Below, in pieces: positions 34,261 through 42,537 of a DNA stretch of 64,000 nucleotides. The notes under the pieces are model-generated. The model did not search any database and was not told the origin of the DNA. It saw only the letters and a program-made list of their open reading frames with translations. The stretch's first letter is position 1. The number at the start of each line of letters is the position of its first letter. A program made the position numbers and the translations under genes. The DNA comes from Streptomyces sp. AP-93 (GTDB taxonomy: Bacteria > Actinomycetota > Actinomycetes > Streptomycetales > Streptomycetaceae): positions 50,981 to 114,980 of the forward strand of contig NZ_JALGBX010000011.1 of NCBI RefSeq assembly GCF_022808175.1, given 5' to 3'.

Positions 34261-34730
34261 TCCGTGCAGTAGAGGACACAGCCGGCCAGGGGCGGGCGGC
34301 CAGGGCAGGCCGCCCGCACGGAGCCCGTGCGGAGCCCGCGCGGACGGGCTCGATCGCCGGTGATGGAGAGGGGGAATGTCTGTTGGATCCGGTAGTGTTA
34401 GTCTCAAGTGCGCATCCGAAGCCGCCATGGCTTGGTGCTCAGTGTCCCTATCAGGGACCACCTTTCTTCCGGGAGCCTCCCCGACTGCTTTGATCGCTGC
34501 CAGCAGTTTCGAGCACGCTCCGGAATCGGCGTGATATTCCCACGCTTCCAGCTCGGGGGCTTCTCGCCGGAACCACCCACGCACATGCACGTTTCTCTCC
34601 GCCGTATCTCTATCGGCGGACCACCGCCCCGGCTGCATTCCGTGCCTCATCAAGTCACAGACTGCCGTCGGACAGCACAACCGGTCGCCGAGCCAGACAG
34701 GCCGACGTCCGCTCCAGGGAAGGACCCTTC
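34261..34730 (+). promoter_or_regulatory. 470-bp thrB-rho gap: promoter and long rho leader
   Basis: No gene is seen here. A possible transcription start region lies around 34376-34404 (ATGTCT / TAGTCT with a 17-nt spacing, weak). From about 34410 to 34730 the plus strand is C/T-rich with many CC and TCC runs and little strong pairing. Such a leader can bind Rho itself. GGGAAGGA near 34717 is the ribosome site for the GTG at 34731. Confidence 0.45.
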
Positions 34731-36908
34731 GTGAGCGACACCACCGATCTGATGGGCGCTGCCGACACCAACGTCGACACCAGTGCCCCCGCCGAGGGCG
34801 CCGCGCCGACCAAGCGCCGCCGCTCCGGCACCGGCCTTGACGGCATGGTCCTGGCCGAGCTCCAGCAGGTCGCGTCGGGCCTCGGCATCAGGGGCACCGC
34901 GCGGATGCGCAAGGGCCAGCTGATCGAGGTCATCAAGGAGGCGCAGGCGGGAAGCAGCGCCCCCAAGGCCGCGGCCGCCGCGCCCGCCGCCGCTTCCGCC
35001 GACGCCGGCGAGACCAAGCCGAAGCGCCGAGCCACCAGCAAGGCCCGTACGGGCGAGGCCGCCGCCGAGGCGCCCGCCGAGAAGACCGCCGCGCAGGCCC
35101 AGATCGACATCCCGGGCCAGCCCGCAGGGGGCCCCTCCCGCGCGAGCGAAGCCGAGCGCGGGGGAGAGGACGCTCCGGTCGGCGAGCGCCGTCGCCGGCG
35201 CGCCACCGCCCCCTCCGGCAGCCCCGAGGGTTCGGCCCCCGCCGCCGCCGTACAGGTGGAGCAGAAGTCCGAGACCGTCGCTCCGGCCGCACAGGCCGAG
35301 GCGAAGGCCGAGGCCGCCACCGCCCCTGCCGGCCAGGCCCAGGGCCAGGACGGCGAGGGCCGCGGCCGTCGCGACCGCCGCGAGCGGGGCAACGACCGTG
35401 CCGACGGCCGCCGCGAGCGCCGTGAGCGCGGTGCCAAGGCCGACGACCAGGGCCAGGGCGCCCAGGGTCAGGGTCAGGCCGGTCAGGGCCAGGGCCAGGG
35501 TCAGGGCCAGAACCAGGGCCAGGGCCAGGGCCAGCAGGGCGGCCGTCAGGACCGGACCGACCGTCAGGACCGCCAGCAGGGCGGCCGCGGCCAGGGTCAG
35601 GGCCAGGGCCAGCAGGGTGGTCGTCAGGAGCGGGACCGTCAGGACAACGGCCCGCAGGACGACTTCGACGAGGACGGCCGTCGCGGCCGTCGCGGCCGCT
35701 ACCGCGACCGTCGTGGCCGTCGCGGGCGCGACGAGTTCGCCCCGGTCGAGACCCCGGTCGCCGACGACGACGTCCTGATCCCCGTCGCGGGCATCCTCGA
35801 CATCCTCGACAACTACGCGTTCATCCGGACCTCGGGCTACCTGCCCGGCCCGAACGACGTGTACGTCTCCCTCGCCCAGGTCCGCAAGGCCGGTCTGCGC
35901 AAGGGCGACCACACCACCGGCGCCGTCCGGCAGCCCAAGGACGGCGAGCGCCGCGAGAAGTTCAACGCGCTCGTGCGCCTGGACTCCGTCAACGGCATGG
36001 CGCCCGAATCCGGCCGCGGCCGCCCGGAGTTCCAGAAGCTGACCCCGCTGTACCCGCAGGACCGGCTCCGCCTGGAGACCGACCCGGGCGTGCTGACCGG
36101 CCGGATCATCGACCTGGTCGCACCGATCGGAAAGGGCCAGCGTGGTCTGATCGTCTCGCCGCCGAAGGCCGGCAAGACGATGATCATGCAGGCGATCGCC
36201 AACGCGATCACGGTCAACAACCCCGAATGCCACCTGATGGTCGTCCTGGTCGACGAGCGTCCGGAAGAGGTCACCGACATGCAGCGGTCGGTGAAGGGCG
36301 AGGTCATCTCCTCGACCTTCGACCGCCCGGCCGAGGACCACACCACCGTCGCCGAGCTGGCCATCGAGCGCGCCAAGCGTCTCGTCGAGCTCGGCCACGA
36401 CGTGGTCGTCCTGCTGGACTCCATCACCCGCCTGGGACGCGCGTACAACCTCGCCGCCCCCGCCTCCGGCCGCATCCTGTCCGGTGGTGTCGACTCGACC
36501 GCGCTGTACCCGCCGAAGCGCTTCTTCGGTGCCGCGCGCAACATCGAGGACGGCGGCTCGCTGACCATCCTGGCCACCGCGCTGGTCGACACCGGCTCGC
36601 GCATGGACGAGGTGATCTTCGAGGAGTTCAAGGGCACCGGCAACATGGAGCTCAAGCTCGACCGGAAGCTCGCCGACAAGCGCATCTTCCCGGCGGTGGA
36701 CGTCGATGCGTCCGGCACCCGCAAGGAGGAGATCCTGCTCAACAGCGAGGAGCTCTCCATCACCTGGAAGCTGCGCCGGGTGCTGCACGCGCTCGACTCG
36801 CAGCAGGCCATCGAGCTGCTCCTCGACAAGATGAAGCAGACGAAGTCGAACGCCGAGTTCCTCATGCAGATCGCGAAGACGACTCCGTCGGGCAAGAACG
36901 ACGACTGA
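34731..36908 (+). CDS. rho: Transcription termination factor Rho
   Basis: 725 residues against 419 in E. coli. The N-terminal Rho-N helical domain (MVLAELQQVASGLGIRG, about 40-75) is followed by a ~300-residue actinobacterial insert rich in Ala, Gln, Gly and Arg. It includes QG repeats at about 239-300 and an RGRRGRYRDRRGRRGR run at about 318-336. Then come the RNA-binding cold-shock-like domain (NDVYVSLAQVRKAGLRKGD) and the RecA-type motor with Walker A SPPKAGKT (about 478-485) and VVLVDERPEEV. The hexamer translocates on C-rich RNA and ends transcription. Inserts of this kind add RNA affinity or phase behaviour in other actinobacterial Rhos. The start is GTG. Confidence 0.97.
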   Translation: MSDTTDLMGAADTNVDTSAPAEGAAPTKRRRSGTGLDGMVLAELQQVASGLGIRGTARMRKGQLIEVIKEAQAGSSAPKAAAAAPAAASADAGETKPKRRATSKARTGEAAAEAPAEKTAAQAQIDIPGQPAGGPSRASEAERGGEDAPVGERRRRRATAPSGSPEGSAPAAAVQVEQKSETVAPAAQAEAKAEAATAPAGQAQGQDGEGRGRRDRRERGNDRADGRRERRERGAKADDQGQGAQGQGQAGQGQGQGQGQNQGQGQGQQGGRQDRTDRQDRQQGGRGQGQGQGQQGGRQERDRQDNGPQDDFDEDGRRGRRGRYRDRRGRRGRDEFAPVETPVADDDVLIPVAGILDILDNYAFIRTSGYLPGPNDVYVSLAQVRKAGLRKGDHTTGAVRQPKDGERREKFNALVRLDSVNGMAPESGRGRPEFQKLTPLYPQDRLRLETDPGVLTGRIIDLVAPIGKGQRGLIVSPPKAGKTMIMQAIANAITVNNPECHLMVVLVDERPEEVTDMQRSVKGEVISSTFDRPAEDHTTVAELAIERAKRLVELGHDVVVLLDSITRLGRAYNLAAPASGRILSGGVDSTALYPPKRFFGAARNIEDGGSLTILATALVDTGSRMDEVIFEEFKGTGNMELKLDRKLADKRIFPAVDVDASGTRKEEILLNSEELSITWKLRRVLHALDSQQAIELLLDKMKQTKSNAEFLMQIAKTTPSGKNDD
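35132..35166 (+). repeat. Palindromic GAGCGAAGCCGA-type element inside rho
   Basis: CCCGCGC (35137-35143) pairs with GCGCGGG (35156-35162) around GAGCGAAGCCGA, flanked by C-rich and G-rich arms. The loop sequence is the core of a hairpin family I know from Streptomyces intergenic regions. Here it is in frame and encodes Gly-Pro-Ser-Arg-Ala-Ser-Glu-Ala-Glu-Arg-Gly-Gly-Glu in the variable insert. Confidence 0.5.
35446..35635 (+). repeat. CAGGGC/CAGGGT hexanucleotide repeats encoding Gln-Gly
   Basis: Two clusters (35451-35540 and 35590-35622) of tandem CAGGGC/CAGGGT/CAGGCC units code for alternating Gln-Gly. They are in frame and in a disordered part of Rho. Copy number is likely to vary between strains. 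Confidence 0.75.
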
Positions 36909-36940
36909 CGTCTCCCCGTAGCACCACCTGCGTGACCGCC

Positions 36941-36974
36941 GACCGCCCCCGCCGCACCCGCGACGGGGGCGGTC
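36941..36974 (+). terminator. rho terminator hairpin
   Basis: GACCGCCCCCG (36941-36951) and CGGGGGCGGTC (36964-36974) form a perfect 11-bp stem 33 nt after the rho stop. The rest of the 355-bp gap to the LCP gene (36909-37263) is GC-rich, with no further gene or clear promoter that I can support. Confidence 0.65.
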
Positions 36975-37263
36975 GCGTCGTACGGGGCGTACGGGGGTCC
37001 CGGCGGTCTACGGGGCTTCGTGCACAGGTGCGACCTTTGCCACACTCCGTACCCCGCGCGGCCCCGGCCGGTCACCCCACGCGTAGGGGGAAACCGCAGG
37101 TAGGCGCGGGGTCACGGGGTGTTCGCCCCGGCCGGGCGCCTGGGCAGTACGGGTCGGGACGCACACGGGACGCACAGGCGGCCGTGGAACCCTGGGCGGT
37201 GTCCGGCCGTCTCTGTCAGAGGGAACGGGGAAGCGGGCCGACCACAGACGGGCAGAGCAGAGC

Positions 37264-38367
37264 ATGAGCCAGGACAACAGGGGGCACGGCCGCAAGGCCG
37301 CGGCGGGCCGACGCCGACGGAAGCCGGCCGCGCGCCGCCGGGCCGTCGTCATCGCCGCGTGGACCGCAGCGGGCGTGGTCCTCCTGGGCGGGGCGGGGCT
37401 CGGCTACTTCTACTTCAAGTTCAACGGCAACATCAAGACGGTCGACATCGACGCCGTCCTCGGCACGGACCGCCCGCAGAACGTGGACAACGGCTCGATG
37501 GACATCCTGGTCCTCGGATCCGACTCCCGCGGCGGCGACAACGGAAAGTACGGCCAGGACGACGGCGGCTCCGCACGCTCCGACACGGCGATGATCGTCC
37601 ACCTCAACGAGGGCCACACCAAGGCCACCGTCGTGTCGATACCCCGCGACACCATGATCGCCATGCCCTCCTGCACCATGCCCAACGGCAAGACCGACCC
37701 GGGCAGCTCACGCAGGCAGTTCAACGAGGCGTACACCATCGGCGGGGCCGCCTGCGCGGTCAAGACCGTCGAGACGATGTCGGGGATCCGCATGGATCAC
37801 TACCTCGAAGTCGACTTCACGGGCTTCAAGGAGATCATCGACAAGCTCGGCGGCGTCGAGGTGACGACCACCAAGCCGATCAAGGACGCCTACAGCCACC
37901 TCGACCTGCCCGCCGGGAAGAACAGGCTGAACGGCGAGCAGGCCCTCGGCCTCGTCCGTACCCGTCACGGCGTCGGCGACGGCGGCGACCTGGGCCGAAT
38001 ACAGCTGCAGCAGGCCTTCATCAAGGCGCTGATCAAGCAGGTCAAGACCATCGGCGTCTTCGACAACCCGAAGAAGCTGCTCGACGTCGCCGACACCGCC
38101 ACCAAGGCCATCACCACGGACAAGGCGCTCGGCGACGTGAAGTCCCTCATGGGGTTCGCCCAGGGCCTGGAGGGCATCACCCCCGAGAACATGCAGATGA
38201 TCACCCTGCCGGTGACCGGGGACATCCGTGACCGCAACCGGGTTGTCCCGCTCACCAAGGAGTCCAAGATGGTCTGGGACGCCCTGCTGGCCGACCAGGC
38301 GGTCCCCGCCGCGGCCACCGCGAACTCGGCCGGCGACAAGGGCACGGCCGGTACGGTCGTCCAGTAG
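37264..38367 (+). CDS. LCP (LytR-CpsA-Psr) family cell-wall ligase
   Basis: 367 residues. A basic cytoplasmic N-terminus (GRRRRKPAARRR) precedes one transmembrane helix (about 27-48), then an extracellular LCP domain (about 75-290). Conserved LCP features are LVLGSDSRGG, RSDTAMIVHLN, VVSIPRDTMI with phospholipid-binding Arg, and GLVRTRHG. LCP enzymes attach teichoic acids or capsular polymers from a polyprenyl carrier to peptidoglycan. The gene between rho and rpmE is a conserved Streptomyces position. A Thr/Ala tail ends the protein. Confidence 0.94.
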   Translation: MSQDNRGHGRKAAAGRRRRKPAARRRAVVIAAWTAAGVVLLGGAGLGYFYFKFNGNIKTVDIDAVLGTDRPQNVDNGSMDILVLGSDSRGGDNGKYGQDDGGSARSDTAMIVHLNEGHTKATVVSIPRDTMIAMPSCTMPNGKTDPGSSRRQFNEAYTIGGAACAVKTVETMSGIRMDHYLEVDFTGFKEIIDKLGGVEVTTTKPIKDAYSHLDLPAGKNRLNGEQALGLVRTRHGVGDGGDLGRIQLQQAFIKALIKQVKTIGVFDNPKKLLDVADTATKAITTDKALGDVKSLMGFAQGLEGITPENMQMITLPVTGDIRDRNRVVPLTKESKMVWDALLADQAVPAAATANSAGDKGTAGTVVQ

Positions 38368-38462
38368 CCCGAACCGCCTGGTCGGACGGTTCCCGGACCG
38401 GTTCCGCCGGGCCGTGGAATAGATGCCGGACCCCCGCCGTTGAGGGAGGCGTCCTCAGAATT

Positions 38463-38490
38463 TTGACAGGCAGCCCGGTCCTGGCAGACT
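38463..38490 (+). promoter_or_regulatory. Putative rpmE promoter
   Basis: Consensus -35 TTGACA (38463-38468), 16-nt spacer, CAGACT (38485-38490). It lies about 77 bp before the rpmE TTG start. No Zur-like operator is obvious over it. Confidence 0.55.
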
Positions 38491-38566
38491 GGTCTGTCGG
38501 CCCCGGTTCACGCAGCGCGCAATTCGGCTCCTGCGACCCGGCGCCCTCCCGAATCTAGGAGACACC

Positions 38567-38782
38567 TTGAAGCGCGATACCCACCCCACGTACGTCGAGA
38601 CCCAGGTCAGCTGCACCTGTGGCGCGTCGTTCACCACCCGTAGCACCCTGACCGAAGGCTCCATCCGAGCCGAGGTCTGCTCCGAGTGCCACCCGTTCTA
38701 CACGGGCAAGCAGAAGATCCTCGACACCGGTGGCCGCGTGGCCCGCTTCGAGGCCCGCTTCGGCAAGGCTGCACAGAAGTAG
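38567..38782 (+). CDS. rpmE: 50S ribosomal protein L31 (zinc-binding type)
   Basis: 71 residues. It keeps Cys residues in VSCTCGAS and VCSECHPF, the CxC and CxxC zinc ligands of C+ type L31, plus the TGKQKILDTGGRV C-terminus. The start is TTG at 38567 behind AGGAGA. C+ L31 is replaced by a zinc-free paralogue under zinc limitation in Streptomyces. It is followed 114 nt later by prfA, the usual neighbour. Confidence 0.97.
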   Translation: MKRDTHPTYVETQVSCTCGASFTTRSTLTEGSIRAEVCSECHPFYTGKQKILDTGGRVARFEARFGKAAQK

Positions 38783-38896
38783 CGAGCCTCAGGCGCCGGA
38801 CCCCGGCTGCACCCTGTTCGCACGGGGGCAGCCGGACCGGCGCCTTTCTCGTCCCGCAGCCCTTTTCTTCACATTCACCATCTTCAGGAGCCCCCG

Positions 38897-39976
38897 ATGT
38901 TCGAGGCGGTCGAGGAACTGATCGGCGAGCACGCCGATCTTGAGAAGAAGCTCGCCGACCCTTCGGTCCACTCGGATCAGGCCAACGCGCGCAAGCTGAA
39001 CAAGCGCTACGCGGAGCTGACCCCGATCGTCGCGACCTTCCGTGCCTGGAAGCAGTCCGCCGAGGACATCGAGACGGCGAAGGAGTTCGCGGCCGACGAC
39101 CCGGACTTCGTGGCAGAGGTCAAGGAACTGACCGCACAGCGCGAAGAGCTCACCGAGAAGCTCCGCCTGCTGCTCGTTCCGCGCGACCCCAGCGACGACA
39201 AGGACGTGCTCCTGGAGGTCAAGGCGGGTGCGGGCGGTGACGAGTCGGCCCTGTTCGCCGGCGACCTGCTGCGCATGTACCTGCGCTACGCCGAGCGCGT
39301 GGGCTGGAAGACCGAGATCATCGACGCCACCGAGTCCGAGCTCGGCGGCTACAAGGACGTCCAGGTCTCCGTCCGCACCAAGGGCGGCAACGGTGCCACC
39401 GAGCCCGGCCAGGGCGTCTGGGCCCGCCTGAAGTACGAGGGCGGCGTGCACCGCGTCCAGCGCGTGCCGGCCACCGAGTCCCAGGGCCGCATCCACACCT
39501 CCGCCGCCGGCGTGCTCGTCACCCCGGAAGCCGAGGAGGTGGAGGTCGAGGTCAACATGAACGACCTCCGCATCGACGTGTACCGCTCCTCGGGCCCCGG
39601 CGGCCAGTCCGTCAACACCACCGACTCGGCCGTGCGCATCACGCACCTCCCGACCGGTGTGGTCGCCTCCTGCCAGAACGAGAAGAGCCAGCTCCAGAAC
39701 AAGGAGCAGGCGATGCGCATCCTGCGCTCGCGCCTGCTGGCCGCCGCCCAGGAAGCCGCCGAGCAGGAGGCCTCCGACGTGCGCCGCAGCCAGGTGCGCT
39801 CCGTGGACCGCTCCGAGAAGATCCGTACGTACAACTACCCGGAAAACCGGATCTCGGACCACCGGACGGGCTTCAAGGCGTACAACTTGGACCAGGTGCT
39901 CGACGGAGACCTCGACCCGGTCATCCAGGCCTGCGTCGACACGGACTCCGCCGCCAAGCTCGCGTCCGCGCACTGA
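38897..39976 (+). CDS. prfA: Peptide chain release factor 1
   Basis: 359 residues. Recognises UAA and UAG stop codons and triggers peptidyl-tRNA hydrolysis. The catalytic loop SSGPGGQSVNTTDSAVR is at about 234-250, and the family VKAGAGGDESALFAGD segment is near residue 110. The ATG at 38897 has CAGGAG 7 nt upstream. It is the methylation substrate of PrmC, encoded next downstream, which modifies the Gln of the GGQ motif. Confidence 0.98.
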   Translation: MFEAVEELIGEHADLEKKLADPSVHSDQANARKLNKRYAELTPIVATFRAWKQSAEDIETAKEFAADDPDFVAEVKELTAQREELTEKLRLLLVPRDPSDDKDVLLEVKAGAGGDESALFAGDLLRMYLRYAERVGWKTEIIDATESELGGYKDVQVSVRTKGGNGATEPGQGVWARLKYEGGVHRVQRVPATESQGRIHTSAAGVLVTPEAEEVEVEVNMNDLRIDVYRSSGPGGQSVNTTDSAVRITHLPTGVVASCQNEKSQLQNKEQAMRILRSRLLAAAQEAAEQEASDVRRSQVRSVDRSEKIRTYNYPENRISDHRTGFKAYNLDQVLDGDLDPVIQACVDTDSAAKLASAH

Positions 39977-39990
39977 ATTCCCCCGCAGGA

Positions 39991-40070
39991 CCCCCGCACC
40001 ACCCCGTAGGACCCCGCACCACCCCGTAGGACCCCGCACCACCCCGTAGGACCCCGCACCACCCCCCGTA
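39991..40070. repeat. 20-bp tandem minisatellite between prfA and prmC
   Basis: The unit ACCCCGCACCACCCCGTAGG occurs four times head to tail, at 39991, 40011, 40031 and 40051 (first and last units slightly altered). It is non-coding and ends 23 bp before the prmC GTG. Perfect inner copies suggest recent slippage or recombination. Confidence 0.9.
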
Positions 40071-40093
40071 CGACAGCAGCCCGGAGGACCAGC

Positions 40094-40939
40094 GTGAACT
40101 TGCTGCTTGCCGAGGTGGCCCAGGCCACCCAGCGGCTGGCCGCCGCCGGCGTGCCCTCACCGCGTTTCGACGCTGAGGAGCTCGCGGCCTTCGTGCACGG
40201 CGTCAAGCGGGGGGAACTCCACCACGTCAAGGACGCGGACTTCGACGCCCGCTACTGGGAGGCCGTCGCCCGCCGCGAGGCGCGCGAGCCGCTCCAGCAC
40301 ATCACCGGCCGCGCCTTCTTCCGCTACCTGGAGCTCCAGGTCGGGCCCGGGGTCTTCGTGCCCCGGCCCGAGACCGAGTCGGTCGTGGACTGGGCCATAC
40401 AGGCCGTCCGGGCGATGGACGTCGTCGAACCGCTGATCGTGGACCTCTGCACCGGCTCCGGCGCCATCGCGCTCGCCATGGCGCAGGAGGTGCCGCGCTC
40501 GCGCGTGCACGCCGTCGAGCTGTCCGAGGACGCCCTGCGGTGGACCCGTAAGAACGCCGAGGGCTCCCGGGTCACCGTCCACCAGGGCAACGCGCTGAGC
40601 GCGCTGCCCGAGCTGGACGGCCAGGTCGACCTGGTCATCTCCAACCCGCCGTACATCCCGCTCACCGAGTGGGAGTACGTCGCCCCCGAGGCCCGCGACC
40701 ACGACCCCGAGATGGCGCTGTTCTCCGGCGAGGACGGCCTCGACACCATCCGCGGCATCGAGCGCACCGCCCACCGGCTGCTGCGGCCCGGCGGCATCGT
40801 CGTCGTCGAGCACGCCGACACCCAGGGCGGACAGGTCCCGTGGATCTTCGCCGAGGAGCGGGGCTGGGCCGACGCCGCCGACCACCCCGACCTCAACAAC
40901 CGCCCGCGCTTCGCGACCGCGCGCAAGGCCCTGCCGTGA
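40094..40939 (+). CDS. prmC: Peptide chain release factor N5-glutamine methyltransferase
   Basis: 281 residues. SAM-dependent enzyme that methylates the Gln of GGQ in RF1 and RF2. SAM motif I DLCTGSGAIALAMA (about 116-129) and catalytic NPPYIPLTEWEYV (about 182-194) are intact, and an N-terminal HemK helical bundle precedes them. The start is GTG at 40094 with CCGGAGGACC upstream, within 25 bp of the tandem repeat. The order prfA-prmC-sua5 is conserved. Confidence 0.97.
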   Translation: MNLLLAEVAQATQRLAAAGVPSPRFDAEELAAFVHGVKRGELHHVKDADFDARYWEAVARREAREPLQHITGRAFFRYLELQVGPGVFVPRPETESVVDWAIQAVRAMDVVEPLIVDLCTGSGAIALAMAQEVPRSRVHAVELSEDALRWTRKNAEGSRVTVHQGNALSALPELDGQVDLVISNPPYIPLTEWEYVAPEARDHDPEMALFSGEDGLDTIRGIERTAHRLLRPGGIVVVEHADTQGGQVPWIFAEERGWADAADHPDLNNRPRFATARKALP

Positions 40940-41012
40940 CCGGCCCCGTCATGATCGGTTCGGTCACCGCGCGCATTTCCGCCACCCCCCTGCCGCACGA
41001 GGAGGCCCGCTG

Positions 41013-41660
41013 ATGGCCCGGCGATACGACTGCAACGACGCGACGGACCGCAAGACGGGCCTGCGTGAAGCCGCCTCCGCCGTACGCCGCGGCGAGCTCG
41101 TCGTGCTGCCCACCGACACCCTGTACGGGATCGGCGCGGACGCCTTCAGCGCCGAGGCCGTCGGCGACCTGCTCGCCGCCAAGGGGCGCGGCCGCAACAT
41201 GCCCACCCCCGTCCTCATCGGCTCCCCGAACACCCTGCACGGCCTGGTCACCGACTTCTCCGAGCAGGCGTGGGAGCTCGTCGACGCCTTCTGGCCGGGC
41301 GGTCTGACGCTCGTCGCCAAGCACCAGCCCTCGCTGGCGTGGGACCTGGGCGAGACCGGCGGCACCGTGGCCGTACGCATGCCCCTGCACCCCGTCGCGA
41401 TCGAGCTGCTGACCGAGGTCGGCCCGATGGCGGTGTCCTCGGCGAACCTGACCGGACACCCGGCGCCCGAGGACTGCGACGCGGCGCGCGAGATGCTCGG
41501 CGACTCCGTGTCCGTGTACCTGGACGGCGGGCCGACCCCGAGCACCCTGCCCTCGTCGATCGTCGACGTCACCGGGAAGGTTCCCGTCCTGCTGCGCGAG
41601 GGGGCACTGACCGCCGCGCAGCTGCGGGAGGTCGTGCCCGACCTCGAGGTGGCTCCGTGA
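41013..41660 (+). CDS. tsaC: L-threonylcarbamoyladenylate synthase (Sua5/YciO/YrdC)
   Basis: 215 residues. Makes threonylcarbamoyl-AMP from threonine, bicarbonate and ATP for the t6A37 modification of ANN-decoding tRNAs. Motifs: LVVLPTDTLYGIGADAFS, KGRGRNMPTPVLIG and MAVSSANLTG. It lacks the extra Sua5 C-terminal domain, so TsaC/YrdC is the better class. GAGGAGG precedes the ATG. The stop overlaps the next gene's GTG (GTGA), indicating coupled translation. Confidence 0.95.
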   Translation: MARRYDCNDATDRKTGLREAASAVRRGELVVLPTDTLYGIGADAFSAEAVGDLLAAKGRGRNMPTPVLIGSPNTLHGLVTDFSEQAWELVDAFWPGGLTLVAKHQPSLAWDLGETGGTVAVRMPLHPVAIELLTEVGPMAVSSANLTGHPAPEDCDAAREMLGDSVSVYLDGGPTPSTLPSSIVDVTGKVPVLLREGALTAAQLREVVPDLEVAP

Positions 41661-42289
41661 GCCCTGAGGGGCGTGGCATAGCCGGGGACAACACCTTCCG
41701 CATACTCCACGTCAGCACCGGCAACGTGTGCCGCTCGCCCATCACCGAGCGGCTGACGCGGCACGCGCTGTCCCACCGGCTCGGCGGCCCCGTCACCGGC
41801 GACCTGATCGTGGAGAGCGCGGGCACCTGGGGCCACGAGGGCGCGCCCATGGAGGCCAACGCGGCCGCCGTGCTCGCCGACTTCGGGGCGGACGCCTCCG
41901 GCTTCACCGGCCGGGAACTCCTGGACGAGCACGTCATACGCGCCGACCTGGTCCTGACCGCCACCCGCGACCACCGCGCCCAGGTGATCTCGATGGGGCA
42001 CTCCGCGGGGCTGCGCACCTTCACCCTGAAGGAGTTCACCCGGCTGGTCCGGGCGATAGACCCGGCGACGCTGCCGCCGCTGGAGGACGGGATGGTGGAG
42101 CGGGCCCGCGCGCTGGTCCGTGCCGCCGCTGCTCTACGCGGGTGGCTGCTGGCCCCCTCGCCGGACGCGGATGAGGTGTACGACCCGTACGGGGCGCCGA
42201 TCACCTTCTTCCGGTCGATCGGCGACGAGATCAACCAGGCGCTGGAGCCGGTGGTCACCGCGCTGACCGGGGTCAAGACCTCCCGCTGA
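41657..42289 (+). CDS. Low-molecular-weight tyrosine phosphatase-like protein, nucleophile Cys replaced by Ser
   Basis: 210 residues from GTG 41657. The fold matches LMW-PTP/arsenate reductase, with a P-loop HVSTGNVCRSP and a late VYDPYGAP loop whose Asp176 fits the general acid. The family P-loop is C-x5-R; here the first position is Ser20 (AGC) while Arg26 is kept, and the remaining Cys25 is the second, non-nucleophilic one. Classical phosphatase chemistry is therefore doubtful, and the protein may bind phospho-ligands instead. It is coupled to tsaC and followed by glyA. Streptomyces neighbours of tsaC often carry such a protein. Confidence 0.85.
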   Translation: MSPEGRGIAGDNTFRILHVSTGNVCRSPITERLTRHALSHRLGGPVTGDLIVESAGTWGHEGAPMEANAAAVLADFGADASGFTGRELLDEHVIRADLVLTATRDHRAQVISMGHSAGLRTFTLKEFTRLVRAIDPATLPPLEDGMVERARALVRAAAALRGWLLAPSPDADEVYDPYGAPITFFRSIGDEINQALEPVVTALTGVKTSR

Positions 42290-42304
42290 CCTGCGGCGCC
42301 GTTG

Positions 42305-42406
42305 TCGGGGGCGCTGCCCCCGAACCCCCGCGCCTCAAACGCCGGCGGGGCTGAAAGATCGGGGCTCCGCCCCGGACCCCGCGCCTCAAACGCCGGCGAG
42401 GCTGAA
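42305..42406. repeat. Streptomyces-type intergenic repeat: hairpins and paired CGCCTCAAACGCCGGCG units
   Basis: TCGGGGGC/GCCCCCGA hairpin at 42305-42323, GGGGC/GCCCC at 42361-42373, and two 25-bp direct repeats of CGCCTCAAACGCCGGCG + GGGCTGAA type at 42331-42355 and 42382-42406 with one difference. Such units are scattered between Streptomyces genes. They may also terminate the tsaC-ptp transcript. Confidence 0.75.
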
Positions 42407-42537
42407 TTTGCCCGGTCGGGCTGGATTTGGCTGATGGCGCCGGCAAGCAGCCGACCTCGCCCGTCGCAGAGCGCGATGCGTGGCCTCGGCCTACAGTGGC
42501 TGGTACCCGGTATGCGGTACCCCCCTGGAGTCGCGCC

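Noticed and set aside
39991..40070. Possible CRISPR-like array
   Set aside because: Repeats are contiguous 20-bp units without spacers, so this is a minisatellite.
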